Assembly: GCA_026874595.1 (NCBI GenBank)
Contig: CM049318.1
Location: forward strand, 48,092,456-48,156,455
Reading direction: 5' to 3'
Source: Sipunculus nudus
Taxonomy: Eukaryota; Annelida; Sipuncula; Golfingiida; Sipunculidae
Length of the DNA: 64,000 bases
Shown: one piece after another, positions 1-9,980 of the stretch
Layout of the letters: every line of letters starts with the position of its first letter
Numbering within the stretch: position 1 is the stretch's first letter
Position numbers and translations under genes: made by a program
Notes under the pieces: generated by a model
Told to the model about the DNA's origin: nothing
Databases searched by the model: none
Seen by the model: only the letters and a program-made list of their open reading frames with translations

Positions 1-1089
1 CACTGTCCCCATCCATTACTTAGTGTCTGAAAAGTATACAAATTCTCATTGTCATTTGGGTTGAATTTGCAATGCAAAATCTAATAATCCCTTAAAACTG
101 CACATGAAAGTTTTGTTTATATAGCCACTTATCTTTTAAATGTATGGGGTATGCTGTCCATGTATAATTCAGAGGAATATTTAAATGTTGATAAACAAGT
201 ATGATATCACTGTTAGAAGGAAAGCATACAACATTTCATAATTTACAGTTGGCAGTGCACGGATTAGTGCATTTAGTCAGGACAAGCCTTCCAGCCTGAT
301 CTGATGCCAGGAAGAACCAAATGCATCGCTTTTAGTCCTGGACACTGACTAGAGCCCAGCACTGCCGCTATTTTGGGTTGCCACCAACTGAGTTAAGATC
401 AAACCAAGTTTATCAGGAGCCACTGATTTTGCATTAAGCCTTATTTAGCCAATTTTGTGCAGCTCAGTTTGGCTTGAGAAAAAATTAATACAAAAAGTTG
501 AATCTTTTACAATTAAAAATGCCTGAAACAAATACAGAGAATACAGGCTAATAACAAGGAACCTTTGGGTTGTGCCCTCAGCTGAATTTTTTTAGCAATG
601 CAAGATATAGCTGATTTTTTAGAAAAAATATTTTACCAAATATAAGATACACTTTTTTCTATTTTTTTATATAAATTCGCACTTGAAAAGCTAAGAGGAA
701 ATGGCTGTGCTATCAAATACTAAATATGCTTTTGCCAAAATATGCAGTATGTCTCACGTAATATAGGTAACTTTTTTAAAATAAAATGGGTACTTTGCAA
801 CATCCTCAAATGAACAGGCTTTGAGGCGAGTTTAAGCCAGCCAAAATTTTGCGAGCTGAGTCTAGCTACGAAACTCTTCTTACTACTAAAGTCAGTTGTC
901 CTTTTGCCCAAGCTAGCTACATGTGTGGCTAACATAGCTCCAGGCACTGGCCCTGATAGGTGTTTTTTTTATTTGGGGGGAGGTGGGGAAGGGCATTACT
1001 GAGGCCTGTTAGCTACAAAATAACATCACATACAAGACTATTTTATCATAGCCATGTGTCTGTTGCCAGTGTGGAGTGACAGAGCCAAT
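1..1089. other. Left flank, no gene recognised
   Basis: AT-rich non-coding-looking DNA. I see no convincing exon, RNA gene or promoter. A 17-bp word at 685-701 recurs at 60,786-60,802 and is listed separately. The only long frame, on the minus strand at about 720-947, has no recognisable motif and reads like chance. Confidence 0.5.
685..701 (+). repeat. Fragment of a dispersed repeat (left copy)
   Basis: The 17-bp word GAAAAGCTAAGAGGAAA is present here and again at 60,786-60,802. Both copies are preceded within about 20 bp by a TTTATATAA-like stretch and followed about 20-40 bp later by TAAATAT. An exact 17-mer with similar surroundings 60 kb apart suggests two old copies of the same dispersed element. 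I cannot define its ends. Confidence 0.4.
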
Positions 1090-1090
1090 G

Positions 1091-1241
1091 TTGTTACGTT
1101 TAATTTTGACTAACAGCTCACTGGCCAGGCAACCCTCATGCGTTTTCCACAGAAAGAGAGGCCGGACACCTAGCCAGCACAGGGCCCTGTTAACAAGGGT
1201 TGCAGGGTCGATGAGCTGTCAGTCAAAATAAAATGCAACAT
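1091..1241. mobile_element. MITE-like imperfect hairpin element (~150 bp)
   Basis: The segment folds back on itself. The left arm at 1103-1120 reads ATTTTGACTAACAGCTCA; the reverse complement of the right arm at 1212-1229 differs at one base (G for A after GACT). Similarity continues outward for about 12 bp (TGTTACGTTT against TGTTGCATTTT) and inward to a shared CAACCCT. Small non-autonomous DNA transposons have this architecture, but I could not fix a target-site duplication. A simple inverted repeat without mobility is the alternative. Confidence 0.5.
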
Positions 1242-1489
1242 TTGCTGCCAACAGATACATGGCTACAAAAGTCTTAATGTAATAGTGCACTGATCAAGCG
1301 GGAACAAAGTGGGAGTGTAACATGACCTATTATTTAAAAAGAGTTCCAAGGGCTGAAACAGTCACATGTATAACCAGTGGTCAGCTCACCGAGACAGGCA
1401 CCCAACACACAGGGTCACATCAATTGCTTTATTTGCACTTGTTTTTTTTTTTTTAAATAAAACAAGAGATCAGTGGCTCTAAATATACC

Positions 1490-1632
1490 ACAGTACAGCA
1501 GGGTTGGGGCTAGGTACATGTGACAGTACCTAGGTTCAGGAACTTGTGAAAGGGCCAGGTACAGGTCCAGAATGTTTGTGGAGTATCTAGGTACAGGTAC
1601 ATAAGAAAGTACCAAGGTACATGTTCTTCTTA
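1490..1632. repeat. GGTAC-rich cluster 1
   Basis: A stretch of about 140 bp with many copies of GGTAC or AGGTACAG-like words, mixed with near-reverse-complement words such as AGTACC. A minus-strand open frame through it gives the low-complexity motif YVPVPRYS and is not a credible protein. A similar cluster lies at 2,155-2,268. Confidence 0.45.
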
Positions 1633-1959
1633 AAGCTGTTTGAACTAATCAAAATTGCATAAATATCATCTAGGTATGCAATAATAAGAAGACAGAAGAA
1701 CGACAGATAATATTAAAAAGGTTTAAATGATCACTCCCTATGTCTTCAGAAAATAATACAGGCCATGAATATTGGACAGGCTTTAGTAAAAGTTATAAGT
1801 ATACAAAGTTGAGCTTAACGTTTGGGGATATAATATGTTTATTATTCAATTCATCATTTACTCTTCACCAGTAATCTGTGTTTACTAGACCACTATCTAC
1901 GTGGGGCATGTGAGCAACCCTGTTCATATCCATTTCTGGTTGTCCATTACTTGTGCTGA

Positions 1960-2157
1960 TCATGTCACAATGAACTCCCTGTTTAGAGGCTGTCCAGAGG
2001 TAGACCAGCAACTAGTTTTAGCCCACTCAACTTCAAAGGCAGAAGGGATTTTAGCTTTGTAATTACCCCTGCCTAAGGCAGATACTGTTCCTGACAGGCG
2101 AGACAGCTTTGTACATGCAACTGACCAAAGTCTGGTGTCCATTTTCACGAGTATCAC
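1960..2157 (-). other. Unrecognised open frame, possible terminal exon
   Basis: A 65-codon minus-strand frame whose end reads FEVEWAKTSCWSTSGQPLN and then reaches a stop. An acceptor-like TTTGGTCAG lies just inside its upstream end. Composition is more protein-like than its neighbours, but I recognise no family. It may equally belong to a dispersed repeat. It is on the same strand as the exon pair near 9.6 and 11.6 kb, but nothing ties it to them. Confidence 0.12.
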
Positions 2158-2268
2158 ATATGTACCTGCAGTACCTTATACCATGTACAGGTACTTCCAA
2201 TTCCAGGTACAGCTACCACGTACTTCTTACTCATGAAAACCAGGTACAAGTACAGGTACTCCATGGAT
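2155..2268. repeat. GGTAC-rich cluster 2
   Basis: Second cluster of GTACCTGCAGTACC-, AGGTACAAGTACAGGTAC- and similar words, about 0.5 kb from cluster 1. The words are nearly palindromic (GGTACC core), so the two clusters can pair with each other as direct or inverted repeats. Confidence 0.45.
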
Positions 2269-4535
2269 TCTCAGATTCTTCAGATGTCCCTTCTGCTATG
2301 CATTTACTGGAAGTGCAATGTCCCAGGATTGGAAGGAAACAGTGTAGTATATGTGAGAATGCAAACTAATTAGACATGGTTGTGACATGCCTATAAACAC
2401 ATTTGTGGTGTCATTAGGAAAGTAAGGTACTGTTCTTTTTGTGGAACATGCCATTGCATGGATTTTTTTTTGTTACGACTAAAGTTTTGCGGAAAATCAG
2501 CGAAAATTAAAGTTGTAACATGCGCGCCCGAGTCTGTACCAGATTAAGTTTGTAAACTTGTATTTATATTATACAGAGGCAGTCCCCGGTACTGACCTTC
2601 TATAGGAAATACGCAATTAATTTAATTTCACCTAGGATTTGTGACAGGTGCCTGTGCCCGTGTTCTATAACTTGAGTATACGTCACACGTCTGTGCTGGA
2701 AACCACATGGTTTATAAGGTTGACCGAACTTGACAGGCAGACCTATGCTTGTGCAAATGTTTAAGCATTCGTCTTACTCTTAAATTTTATAATCTTAGCC
2801 CAGTACCTTTCCTCGCAAAAGAACTGAAACAAGTTCTATAATTTGTTCTCTCAAGTTCTCCACAGTAACAACCGAATGAATGAATTCAAAATGGCAAAAT
2901 AGAACACCTCATAGTGATAGTCATCAGGAAAATGACACAATATGAGGCAGTTACTTATATTGTTTCCCCAGCATCTCTCAGCCTCCATTCTGTCGTTGGG
3001 CGACATCTGGTAGAGACTGATTTCACTAAGCAACCGTTATCTGACTTATCAGGGAACCGACAGGGTTGGAATAATTTATGGGAAAGGTTCTAAAACTACT
3101 GGTCTTGTGTGGTGTGATCTTGTTGACAGTAATGCCAATTAATGCCCGGGTTTAAACGTACTCTTTTTCATAACTGTGCAAGGCAACCAGTGGGTGACGA
3201 TGGAATATAAAGGGACATAATCAGGAGCAATATTATGTCTATTCTTTCGTTTCCTTCCAGTTTTGCTTCATAAAAACGTTTCCCAGCAAAACCTCCCATC
3301 ACACAGTACCTCGCATACAGATGTTTAATACTTTTTATGATTTGCGTGTTTGTCAACACAATCCATGTGTGTCTGTTTACCACATCAACCGGAGGTCAAA
3401 TTGTGAGGCGCAAAACGCGATGTTTCAGCCAGCGGGAACATGTATTACATTTTTGTGACCAAGTCGGTCTGGGAATCTCATGATTGGCAGCTGTTGTGGC
3501 TCAGCGATGCACAGAGTTCAACGGGCTGTGTTTATGTGGACATCTGTGATCGCGCCCGGTCCACTGATTTCGGCACTCGTTTACAGGAGTAAGCAAACGG
3601 CTTCAGGGCAATATTTTTGCAGGAACAAAGTTATTTTCAAGGGAGAATCTATTTTTGTGTTCACTCAACATGGTCCCTTTTAAATAACATTTCAGTTGTA
3701 GTCCAACAGGTGGCGCCCTCTGTAGCTTACATCTGAATACAGGTAACATGATCACAAAAGCACGGCTTAACTTAAGGTAGCATCGCTGGCAAATCCCCTT
3801 GAATAAAAAATCAGTCAAAAAGTCATTTAAATTGTGATTAGATCCATGAAGTATATGTCATTTTGAACCTGGTGTAGTGGTCTTTCTGATGGTAAATGTT
3901 TATTTGACATTCATATTCTTTTTCAAATGAAATGTTAACAATTTTGAAAATTTTAAATTTTTTAATGGTACACAATTTTAAGCAACAATTAATAGCAAAC
4001 TACTTTTAGTTGGCTAATATCAAACTACATGACAGTAAATCAAAATCTTTTTTTTGTTTGTTTGTTTTTTTTCCTCTGCTATTACTGTTTTTTTTTATCT
4101 AAAAATTTAAATTTTCAAAAATGTTCAAATTTCATATGAAAATGGATGTTAATTTCATAATACATATAGCATTAGAAAGAGCTCTATACCAGTTTTAAAA
4201 TGATATAAACTTTATGCGTCTAATATTTATTTGAAACGGCTTAAGGGTTTTTGCCAGGGAGGCTAGTAGTTCAACCTAATTTGAATTTCAGAAATAATAT
4301 TTGAAATAATATCTGAATACAGATATTTACATTCACACTTTGATTTTATTTCTATTTTCATCTGTCAAGTTTGCTCGGGTTAGGATATCGAGAGCAGAGC
4401 TTGGGTCCATTCTGGATTAAACTGGAATTGAATTGGAAATAGACGGATTCTGACTGAATGTAGATAGAATTGATAAAAATAAATTAAATGGAAGAAGACT
4501 AGTGGGCACACGGTCAGGGTGGTTGATAATCCGTT
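2269..4535. other. Non-repetitive flank, no gene supported
   Basis: About 2.3 kb of mostly AT-rich sequence. Short open frames near 3168-3383 (minus) and 3480-3683 (plus) lack recognisable motifs. A GTGGCGCC word at about 3,711 belongs to the diffuse GGCGCC repeat family described further right. From 3,900 to 4,330 the sequence is very AT-rich with no structure I can name. Confidence 0.4.
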
Positions 4536-4553
4536 GGGGGGGGGGGGGGGGGG
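4536..4553 (+). repeat. Poly-G tract (G18)
   Basis: Eighteen consecutive G, ending 25 bp before the left end of the long-TIR element. Other homopolymer G/C tracts occur at 4956-4969 (G14), 5493-5503 (C11), 7246-7265 (G20) and 61,709-61,722 (G14). Such tracts can form G-quadruplexes and are prone to sequencing length error. Confidence 0.9.
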
Positions 4554-4577
4554 CTGATAGTCTAACCATAAATGATA

Positions 4578-4836
4578 CTACGGTGGCTGATTTAGGACAC
4601 AGAAAAAAAATTATCTTGAGATCTCCACATAAATTTTCAAAAAAAAATATTTGGCTGCAGAAAAAAAATATATTTATCTTGAGATCTCGTGATGTTAAGT
4701 CGAGATCTAGAGATCAAGTCGAGATATTATCTCGAGATAAAATTTCAATGAAAAAAATAGTCCACGTGGGCGTTGTACGAACCATTCAATGCTTAATTGA
4801 CGTAATGCAAAACCAAGTTAAAGGGACCTACTTCTG
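4578..4836 (+). repeat. Left terminal inverted repeat, TCGAGATC-rich
   Basis: Left arm of the long-TIR element. After the CTACGG end comes an A-run, then ATCTTGAGATCTC words, a CTGCAG, and a cluster of TCGAGATC/GAGATCTCG subrepeats at about 4677-4740, closing with GTACGAACCATTC. The words are themselves palindromic (AGATCT, CTCGAG), so each arm can also fold on itself. Confidence 0.7.
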
Positions 4837-5726
4837 TATCTGACGTCTGTCAAATTAACATAATCTATTGAACCTTTCATAAAAATGAGCCAATCCTACG
4901 GGGTAAAGGTGGTGCCTTTTGTTTTTATACACGTGTTTATAACAGTGCTCGGGGCGGGGGGGGGGGGGGTGCCAAAATGGCCACCGATCGTAAAAGAAAG
5001 ACTTCCGGCAAAGACATCTGGCTTCAATTCAGAGAGTACAGAGTTCTGTAAATGACAAATGTTGCTTTGCTTCACATGCTCTAACGAATATCAACTATGG
5101 ATCTATCAACAACTCGGTTACATGTTTTTATCTATATGTTTTTATACTGGCCCAAGTACCTTGTGTACAAATAGCCTGTAGATAAAATGTTTATACGTCA
5201 AAGTGGCGTTATAAGAACCTTTCCCCAGCAAGGATTACCTTCACTTCTTTAATATGTATATGCAGAGTTAGCCGGTATCACAAAAATTCTATAAATAATA
5301 CAGGTGAATAGTGGCTTAGGACCAAAGCAGAGCATTCTGCTGAAGGAAAATGAGGATGAGAGATGAATGAAATATTAAAACCGTTTATTTATGAATATAA
5401 ATCATTTATGAAGATAGGTGGACTAAAGGTAATCTGAACTATAGTTATAGCTATAGTGGATAAAGACTGGGGCTTTGGGGGCTGAAGCACATCCCCCCCC
5501 CCCAGCCGAAAACAAAGTAATTATGTTTAGCATATTTTCATTTATAATGGTCAAATACATATGCCATAAAACAAATAACATTTCAATCAAAACAAAACCT
5601 GACAAAAATTGTACAAAAGGCGTGTTTCTATGCCAAGCTCATAATTGTTTGTATTTTTTAAATAATTAGGTACCCACAATGCATGAATGCAGACATAAAT
5701 ATTTCTATTTGAGTGATTTCTCAGCC

Positions 5727-5749
5727 ATGGCTTCGAATCCGCCGTTCAG
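5727..5749 (+). other. Possible tiny first coding exon
   Basis: GCCATGG is a very good translation-start context. It is followed by six codons (Ala-Ser-Asn-Pro-Pro-Phe) and then CAG followed by GTAAAA, a plausible splice donor. It lies inside the long-TIR element. With no downstream exon recognised this could easily be chance. Confidence 0.1.
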
Positions 5750-5963
5750 GTAAAATGTTTCAGTTTCTTTTGGCTTTATTATCTTACCTTACGGTATGAA
5801 TAATTAAATATTGAATTTTATATTGAACTTTTCTTCACTTCGCCTTATCTTATAGGGAAATACAAACGTGACTGATTTTAAATGAATTATATTGTATTGC
5901 CGTTCAGTTACACACAGTTTACATGGTCTTTGTTTTTAAAATTGCAATAGTAAGCTTTCTTAA

Positions 5964-6267
5964 CAGAAACTGTCCCTTTTTAACGTTGTTTTGCTTTATG
6001 TCAATTCAGCATCGAATGGTTCGTACAAATGTGAAATTTTAGCTCGAGATCTCGACATAATATCTCGAGATCTCGACTTAACATCTGGAGATTTTGAGAT
6101 AAATTATTTTATTTTTACTGCAGCAAAATTTCTTTTATGTGAAAATTTATGTTGATATCTCGAGCTGTAATGTCGAGATCTCGAAATGTTTTCTCGAGAT
6201 CTCGAAATGTTATCTCGAGATCTTGAGATAAATATTTTTTTTCCATGTCCTAAATCAGCCGCCGTAG
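5964..6267 (-). repeat. Right terminal inverted repeat, TCGAGATC-rich
   Basis: Right arm, reverse-complementary to 4578-4836. It contains more TCGAGATCTCGA words than the left arm (about 6042-6085 and 6160-6232), so the arms have expanded or contracted their subrepeats independently. It ends in CCTAAATCAGCCGCCGTAG. Confidence 0.7.
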
Positions 6268-7245
6268 ATAGCCAGCTTCAAAAGAGATCCAGGAATATTG
6301 TTTCCACATCCCCAGAGTGAGCCCTGTAAACAGTGAGGTCAGTGTGCTATGGCTTGGCACGTAAGAATAGAGAACATTCTGTGTCATCCCTTGAACGCAT
6401 TGGATCTTCAACCTGTACCATAGCTTAAAGGCACACCGAACCGTAACCACTTTACGAATACCCCAGCGTGCCATACGCGGTCATATACGCCTTAGAACTT
6501 CCGAGGAAACATGCATATACGCATGGATAGTTTTTCAATTTTATGGCAGAGACATGCAATCAAGTTGAATGATATGCGGATTTCACAGAAATAATTTCTG
6601 AAACAAGCTCTCAAGTTTGTTCGAATGGTTCCAGTTCAGTAATTTTTGGACGAGTTACACTAAGCAGAATAGTCATTTCGCCAAATAAGCATTCATATGT
6701 TACAATCTCAGAAACGGCAGGAGCTAGTATAATTAAATTTTATGCACATGTTGGTGAAATGACGCATATTTGAAAATAAGGTACTTGCGCCACCTGCATC
6801 GGCTTTTCTTACGGGATTCCCCGTCTTCTCTACGTTGACCCATGATATCTCAGCATCGGTAAGAAATAACATCACCAAATTCTATTCAAAATCAGTCACA
6901 TGTCAAAGGTTGCGTGCGGGATTGAGCTTTTTGTGGCGCCACCTGCATGGACTTACATCTTACGGAAAATGTAGAAAACCATTGTAAATCTCCTCGAAAA
7001 TCATCCTGCCAAATTATTTAATATTTGAAAAAATGATCCCAGAGACGAAATCTCAATTTTGTTCAAATGGTATAGATTCAGTGAATATTGGACGAGATAC
7101 AGGAATTTGAACTTAGTCATTTGACCAAATAAGCATAATAACATAACTATCTGAGAAACGGCCGGACCAAGCATCACCAAATTTTATGCAAATGTTGGTC
7201 AATGTTTTTGTAGGCCACCTGAATTGACATGGTTTTTACGGAGGC
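6268..7245. repeat. Diffuse GGCGCC-family repeat, several degraded copies
   Basis: No gene supported. Copies of a GCGCCACCTGCAT-like word occur at about 6787 and 6939, with a GGCCACCTGAATTGACATGG variant at about 7213. Each is followed by a TTTTTACGG or CTTACGG string and preceded by shared phrases such as ATTTTATGCAAATGTTGG. The same GGCGCC word recurs at 7697, 10,420, 10,574 and 10,916. It looks like an old dispersed family, heavily diverged. Confidence 0.4.
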
Positions 7246-7265
7246 GGGGGGGGGGGGGGGGGGGG
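7246..7265 (+). repeat. Poly-G tract (G20)
   Basis: Twenty consecutive G immediately downstream of a TTTTTACGGAGGC string. It is the longest homopolymer G in the window and a candidate G-quadruplex or replication-slippage site. Confidence 0.9.
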
Positions 7266-7669
7266 ACTAATGAGTTAAGCCTCTTTCAGCCACTATTTTA
7301 AACATCTATTCAGTGGAATATTTTATGCCATATTGTTTAATATTTCAAAATAATGATCCTAGGGTAGGGTTCTCAATTTTATAAGAATCAGATTGGATTC
7401 ATAAATTGTCAGCTTCAAAAAGCATTGTATAAAAAGTTGTTCAGAATTTATGAACAAATTTGGCAACATGTCATGATTTTGACAGTATCTATAAATTCGG
7501 CTGCAGGTGAAGTTTCAGTCTATATGTATAAAGATCATTGTCAGACTGCCAACTGTTACAGACTTGGCAACAGGCAATTTCAGTCTGAATCTGCAAATGG
7601 ATTATATTCCAGGCATGATTTGACAAATCACCTTGAAAGTGTGCATGTCCATACATCTTAGATAGCTTT

Positions 7670-7708
7670 GCCACCAGTTTTATCGTGTACAGGACTGGTG
7701 GCGCCACC
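7670..7708. repeat. Hairpin with perfect GGTGGCGCCACC palindrome
   Basis: A stem is formed by GCCACCAGT (7670-7678) and ACTGGTGGC (7694-7702) with a 15-nt loop. The 3' arm overlaps a perfect 12-bp palindrome at 7697-7708. This copy of the GGCGCC word is the most symmetrical in the window and may mark the tip or terminus of the dispersed family. Confidence 0.55.
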
Positions 7709-9455
7709 TTCAATTGCTTTTGCATTACATGCATCTGTATTAATAACCCAAGAGTGGTTTGAAGTATCTGCCTGAAATTTTGATGTCCATACATCTTCGA
7801 TGGCTTTCTTGTACACAATACTGATGGCTTAACCTACAATCATTTTTGCGTAGTATAATCCATGCCAATCTCTTAGGATTGATGTTAGTAACTGGTGCTT
7901 GTATTCAGGTTCAAATGATCAAACTTTCTTTGTACATATTCATGCCACACATGTACCTGAAAAGAATCAAGTACTTTTCAAATAATGGTCAAATTTGTTA
8001 TCAGGGAAGGATTATACCTGTTTTTCCATTGCACAGGTTAGCACCACTCGTGTAGGCCTTTTTTTAAAAAAAAAAAAAAAACCTGGATGTACCATGATTG
8101 AATATAATGGTGAACATCCATTCTGATTTCCACTCCATTCTGATGTCCATCGAGTGCTATGTGTTTGCTGTAGAAATATTATTCTCTGTTTCTTTTGTTG
8201 TAAACAATGGAATAGCTGTCGGGAAAATCATAACATAAAGAGATATCGAGGTCGTTCATAATAATAAGCTATTTGCTTTAAATTTGAGAAGCGGAGTTTA
8301 ATTGAGATTGCATAAGATTTAAGTATACATGAAATTATACAATCACAATCATATATCTGTGTTGACGTTTAACAACTGCTGATGCTAATATTGTGAATAT
8401 ATAATAATGGTATCTTGTACACTATGATAATAATACCCATTGTTCACCAGTTTGTTGCTCTTTACAGTCTCCTGTGTGATACATCGATATCTAAAGTCAA
8501 TCTTTTGGCTTATGTACAAAAAATAACAATCAACAAATACAGAATATACATTGAGAAAGAAAAGAAAAAAAAAAAAAGAGTCCGAACGAAACACAAATAC
8601 AAACGTCCCGGTACAGTTTGCTGACGCTCATGGCGGATTCTCACGCACGCAACTTGCTGTCTTAAATATGTTGTTTACATCAACAAAATTGTTTACAGTC
8701 AAATGTGACGTGGTTGTTCTTATTCATCGACATTTAAATAATCCAGCACAATGGTTCTCAGTTACATTTCTCGGTGATTTCTGGGTAACCTTAGTAACAT
8801 TCGGAACACCTCGGTCGATCGTTGCCGAATCGAACGGTAAAATTCAAATACTTAAACGTCCAGCAGAGCCAGCTTGCGCACGGCTACCCTGCACTGCCAG
8901 GCCATTTCGTCCGAATTTGTCGAAAATTCGTCTACATGGAAAAGAACTGTCCGACGCCGATCTGTAGCACGACGGTTATATTAACTCAATAATCCGACAA
9001 AACGCATGATTTTTGTCATACGTTAAAATCGGCCTTATATGCACCCGTCTTTGGCCTGACATGCCTCACGCAAATTAAGGCAAGTTAAGTCAAATTTTGG
9101 GTTTAAGGTACATGTAATAGTCACTATGACGTAACAATTATGACATCACAATCGTGCTACTGCCCAAAGATAATATTCTTCACATACTGCACGAATCTGT
9201 TAATAACAGTTTATTCAAAACATTCTTAGTCGGTTAAGTCGTCTTCTTTTGGACACTTTGGATACTTTTGGACAAGCGAAGCTCTTCACTATATATGGTT
9301 TTATTTACATCTATATATTCTCGTATTTTATATGTATAGGCTTACTGAAATATAACATGCTTGTGGATCTCATCACACAAGAGTTCACACTTAAATATCC
9401 AGGAGCGTATACCTTTAAGCCCTCCTTGACATGACCTCATGGCAAACCTTTACAG
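7709..9455. other. No gene supported; A/T homopolymer palindrome at 8059-8082
   Basis: AT-rich DNA. A T7A17 run near 8059-8082 is flanked by near-complementary bases and could form a hairpin. A plus frame at 8551-8967 begins with a Lys/Arg-rich homopolymer and has no recognisable domain. Its GC-richer second half (8,620-8,960) could hold an unannotated exon or 5' region, but I cannot show it. Confidence 0.35.
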
Positions 9456-9517
9456 GTAATATACGAAACAGCACCAGCTACAATACACCTCAATTTAAAT
9501 GCCACGTGACAGTTTCG
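9456..9517 (+). other. Weak plus-strand exon candidate (62 bp)
   Basis: Bounded by CCTTTACAG on the left and a strong donor, CG followed by GTAAGTAGG, on the right. One frame stays open for 20 codons and ends QFKCHVTVS, faintly reminiscent of an immunoglobulin-like strand. It is short, lacks partners and faces opposite to the better-supported minus exons, so chance is likely. Confidence 0.12.
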
Positions 9518-9576
9518 GTAAGTAGGGTGTTGATTAAGGAAGTCCTTATGGCGGGTCCTCCAAAGTATTTATGTAC

Positions 9577-9630
9577 CTGATCCAGGCGGGATTTTGTCTG
9601 CACATCCCCAGTCCTCCATCAAGCTATGGA
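9577..9630 (-). CDS. Candidate internal coding exon, secreted-type Cys protein
   Basis: On the minus strand CTCCACTATTTTACAG is a good 3' splice site (pyrimidine-rich, AG) and the segment ends CAG followed by GTACAT, a usable donor. It has 54 bases: two complete a codon left by the previous exon, 17 are full codons, and one base is left over. The peptide reads HSLMEDWGCADKIPPGS. The entry phase matches the exit phase of the exon at 11,526-11,686, giving a Leu at the junction. The open frame also continues upstream of the acceptor, so a longer exon is possible. I recognise no family. The inference of a shared gene rests on strand, phase and splice signals only. Confidence 0.33.
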
Positions 9631-9980
9631 CTGTAAAATAGTGGAGACAGTCATCAAACACAGCACTGGCAAAGTAAGTTTTTTTACGACAGAAAAAAAC
9701 ACACAACAAAGCCTTATCGAGCTTGGACAAAATAATGCAGAAAACATCTATCAATTCATTCTTATTTAATACTGACAAAACATTCTTTTCATTAGATGAT
9801 TTAGAAAAAAACAGTGTATGATAAAAAAGGATATTAGATTTATTAATATAATGCGAAATTAATATTAAATATACAAATCAAAATTTCATGTATAAAATAA
9901 CGCTTTTTTATATATGTATTTAGTGGTATGCTTAACAATTTTGTGACACTAAGGAATGAAGAATCCGGGGCCTCTAAGAC
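9631..9980. other. Putative intron sequence, no feature
   Basis: AT-rich stretch, very poor in G and C from 9,780 to 9,960. If the two minus-strand exons belong together, this is part of the 1.9-kb intron between them. Nothing else is supported. Confidence 0.35.

Larger units (their letters stand above)
4578..6267. mobile_element. Non-autonomous long-TIR (foldback-like) element
   Basis: A 1.69-kb element bounded by inverted repeats of about 260-300 bp. The outer ends read CTACGGTGGCTGATTTAGG on the left and, reverse-complemented on the right, CTACGGCGGCTGATTTAGG. The inner ends share GTACGAACCATTC and AATTGAC. ATA borders both outer ends (4575-4577 and 6268-6270), a possible 3-bp target duplication. 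I see no transposase frame between the arms. A tiny start-exon-like string sits at 5727-5749. Class II mobilisation in trans is the likely origin; the superfamily cannot be assigned from sequence alone. Confidence 0.65.

Noticed and set aside
3168-3683. Open frames of 67-71 codons on either strand
   Set aside because: No recognisable motif, no convincing splice sites, and overlap in opposite orientations nearby. Probably chance.
5731-5741. tRNA B-box-like CTTCGAATCC
   Set aside because: No matching A box at the right distance and no cloverleaf can be drawn around it.
8551-8967. 138-codon plus frame as a gene
   Set aside because: The N-terminal part is a translated A/G homopolymer run. No domain or plausible splice structure is visible, and the frame is long mainly because the region is locally GC-richer.
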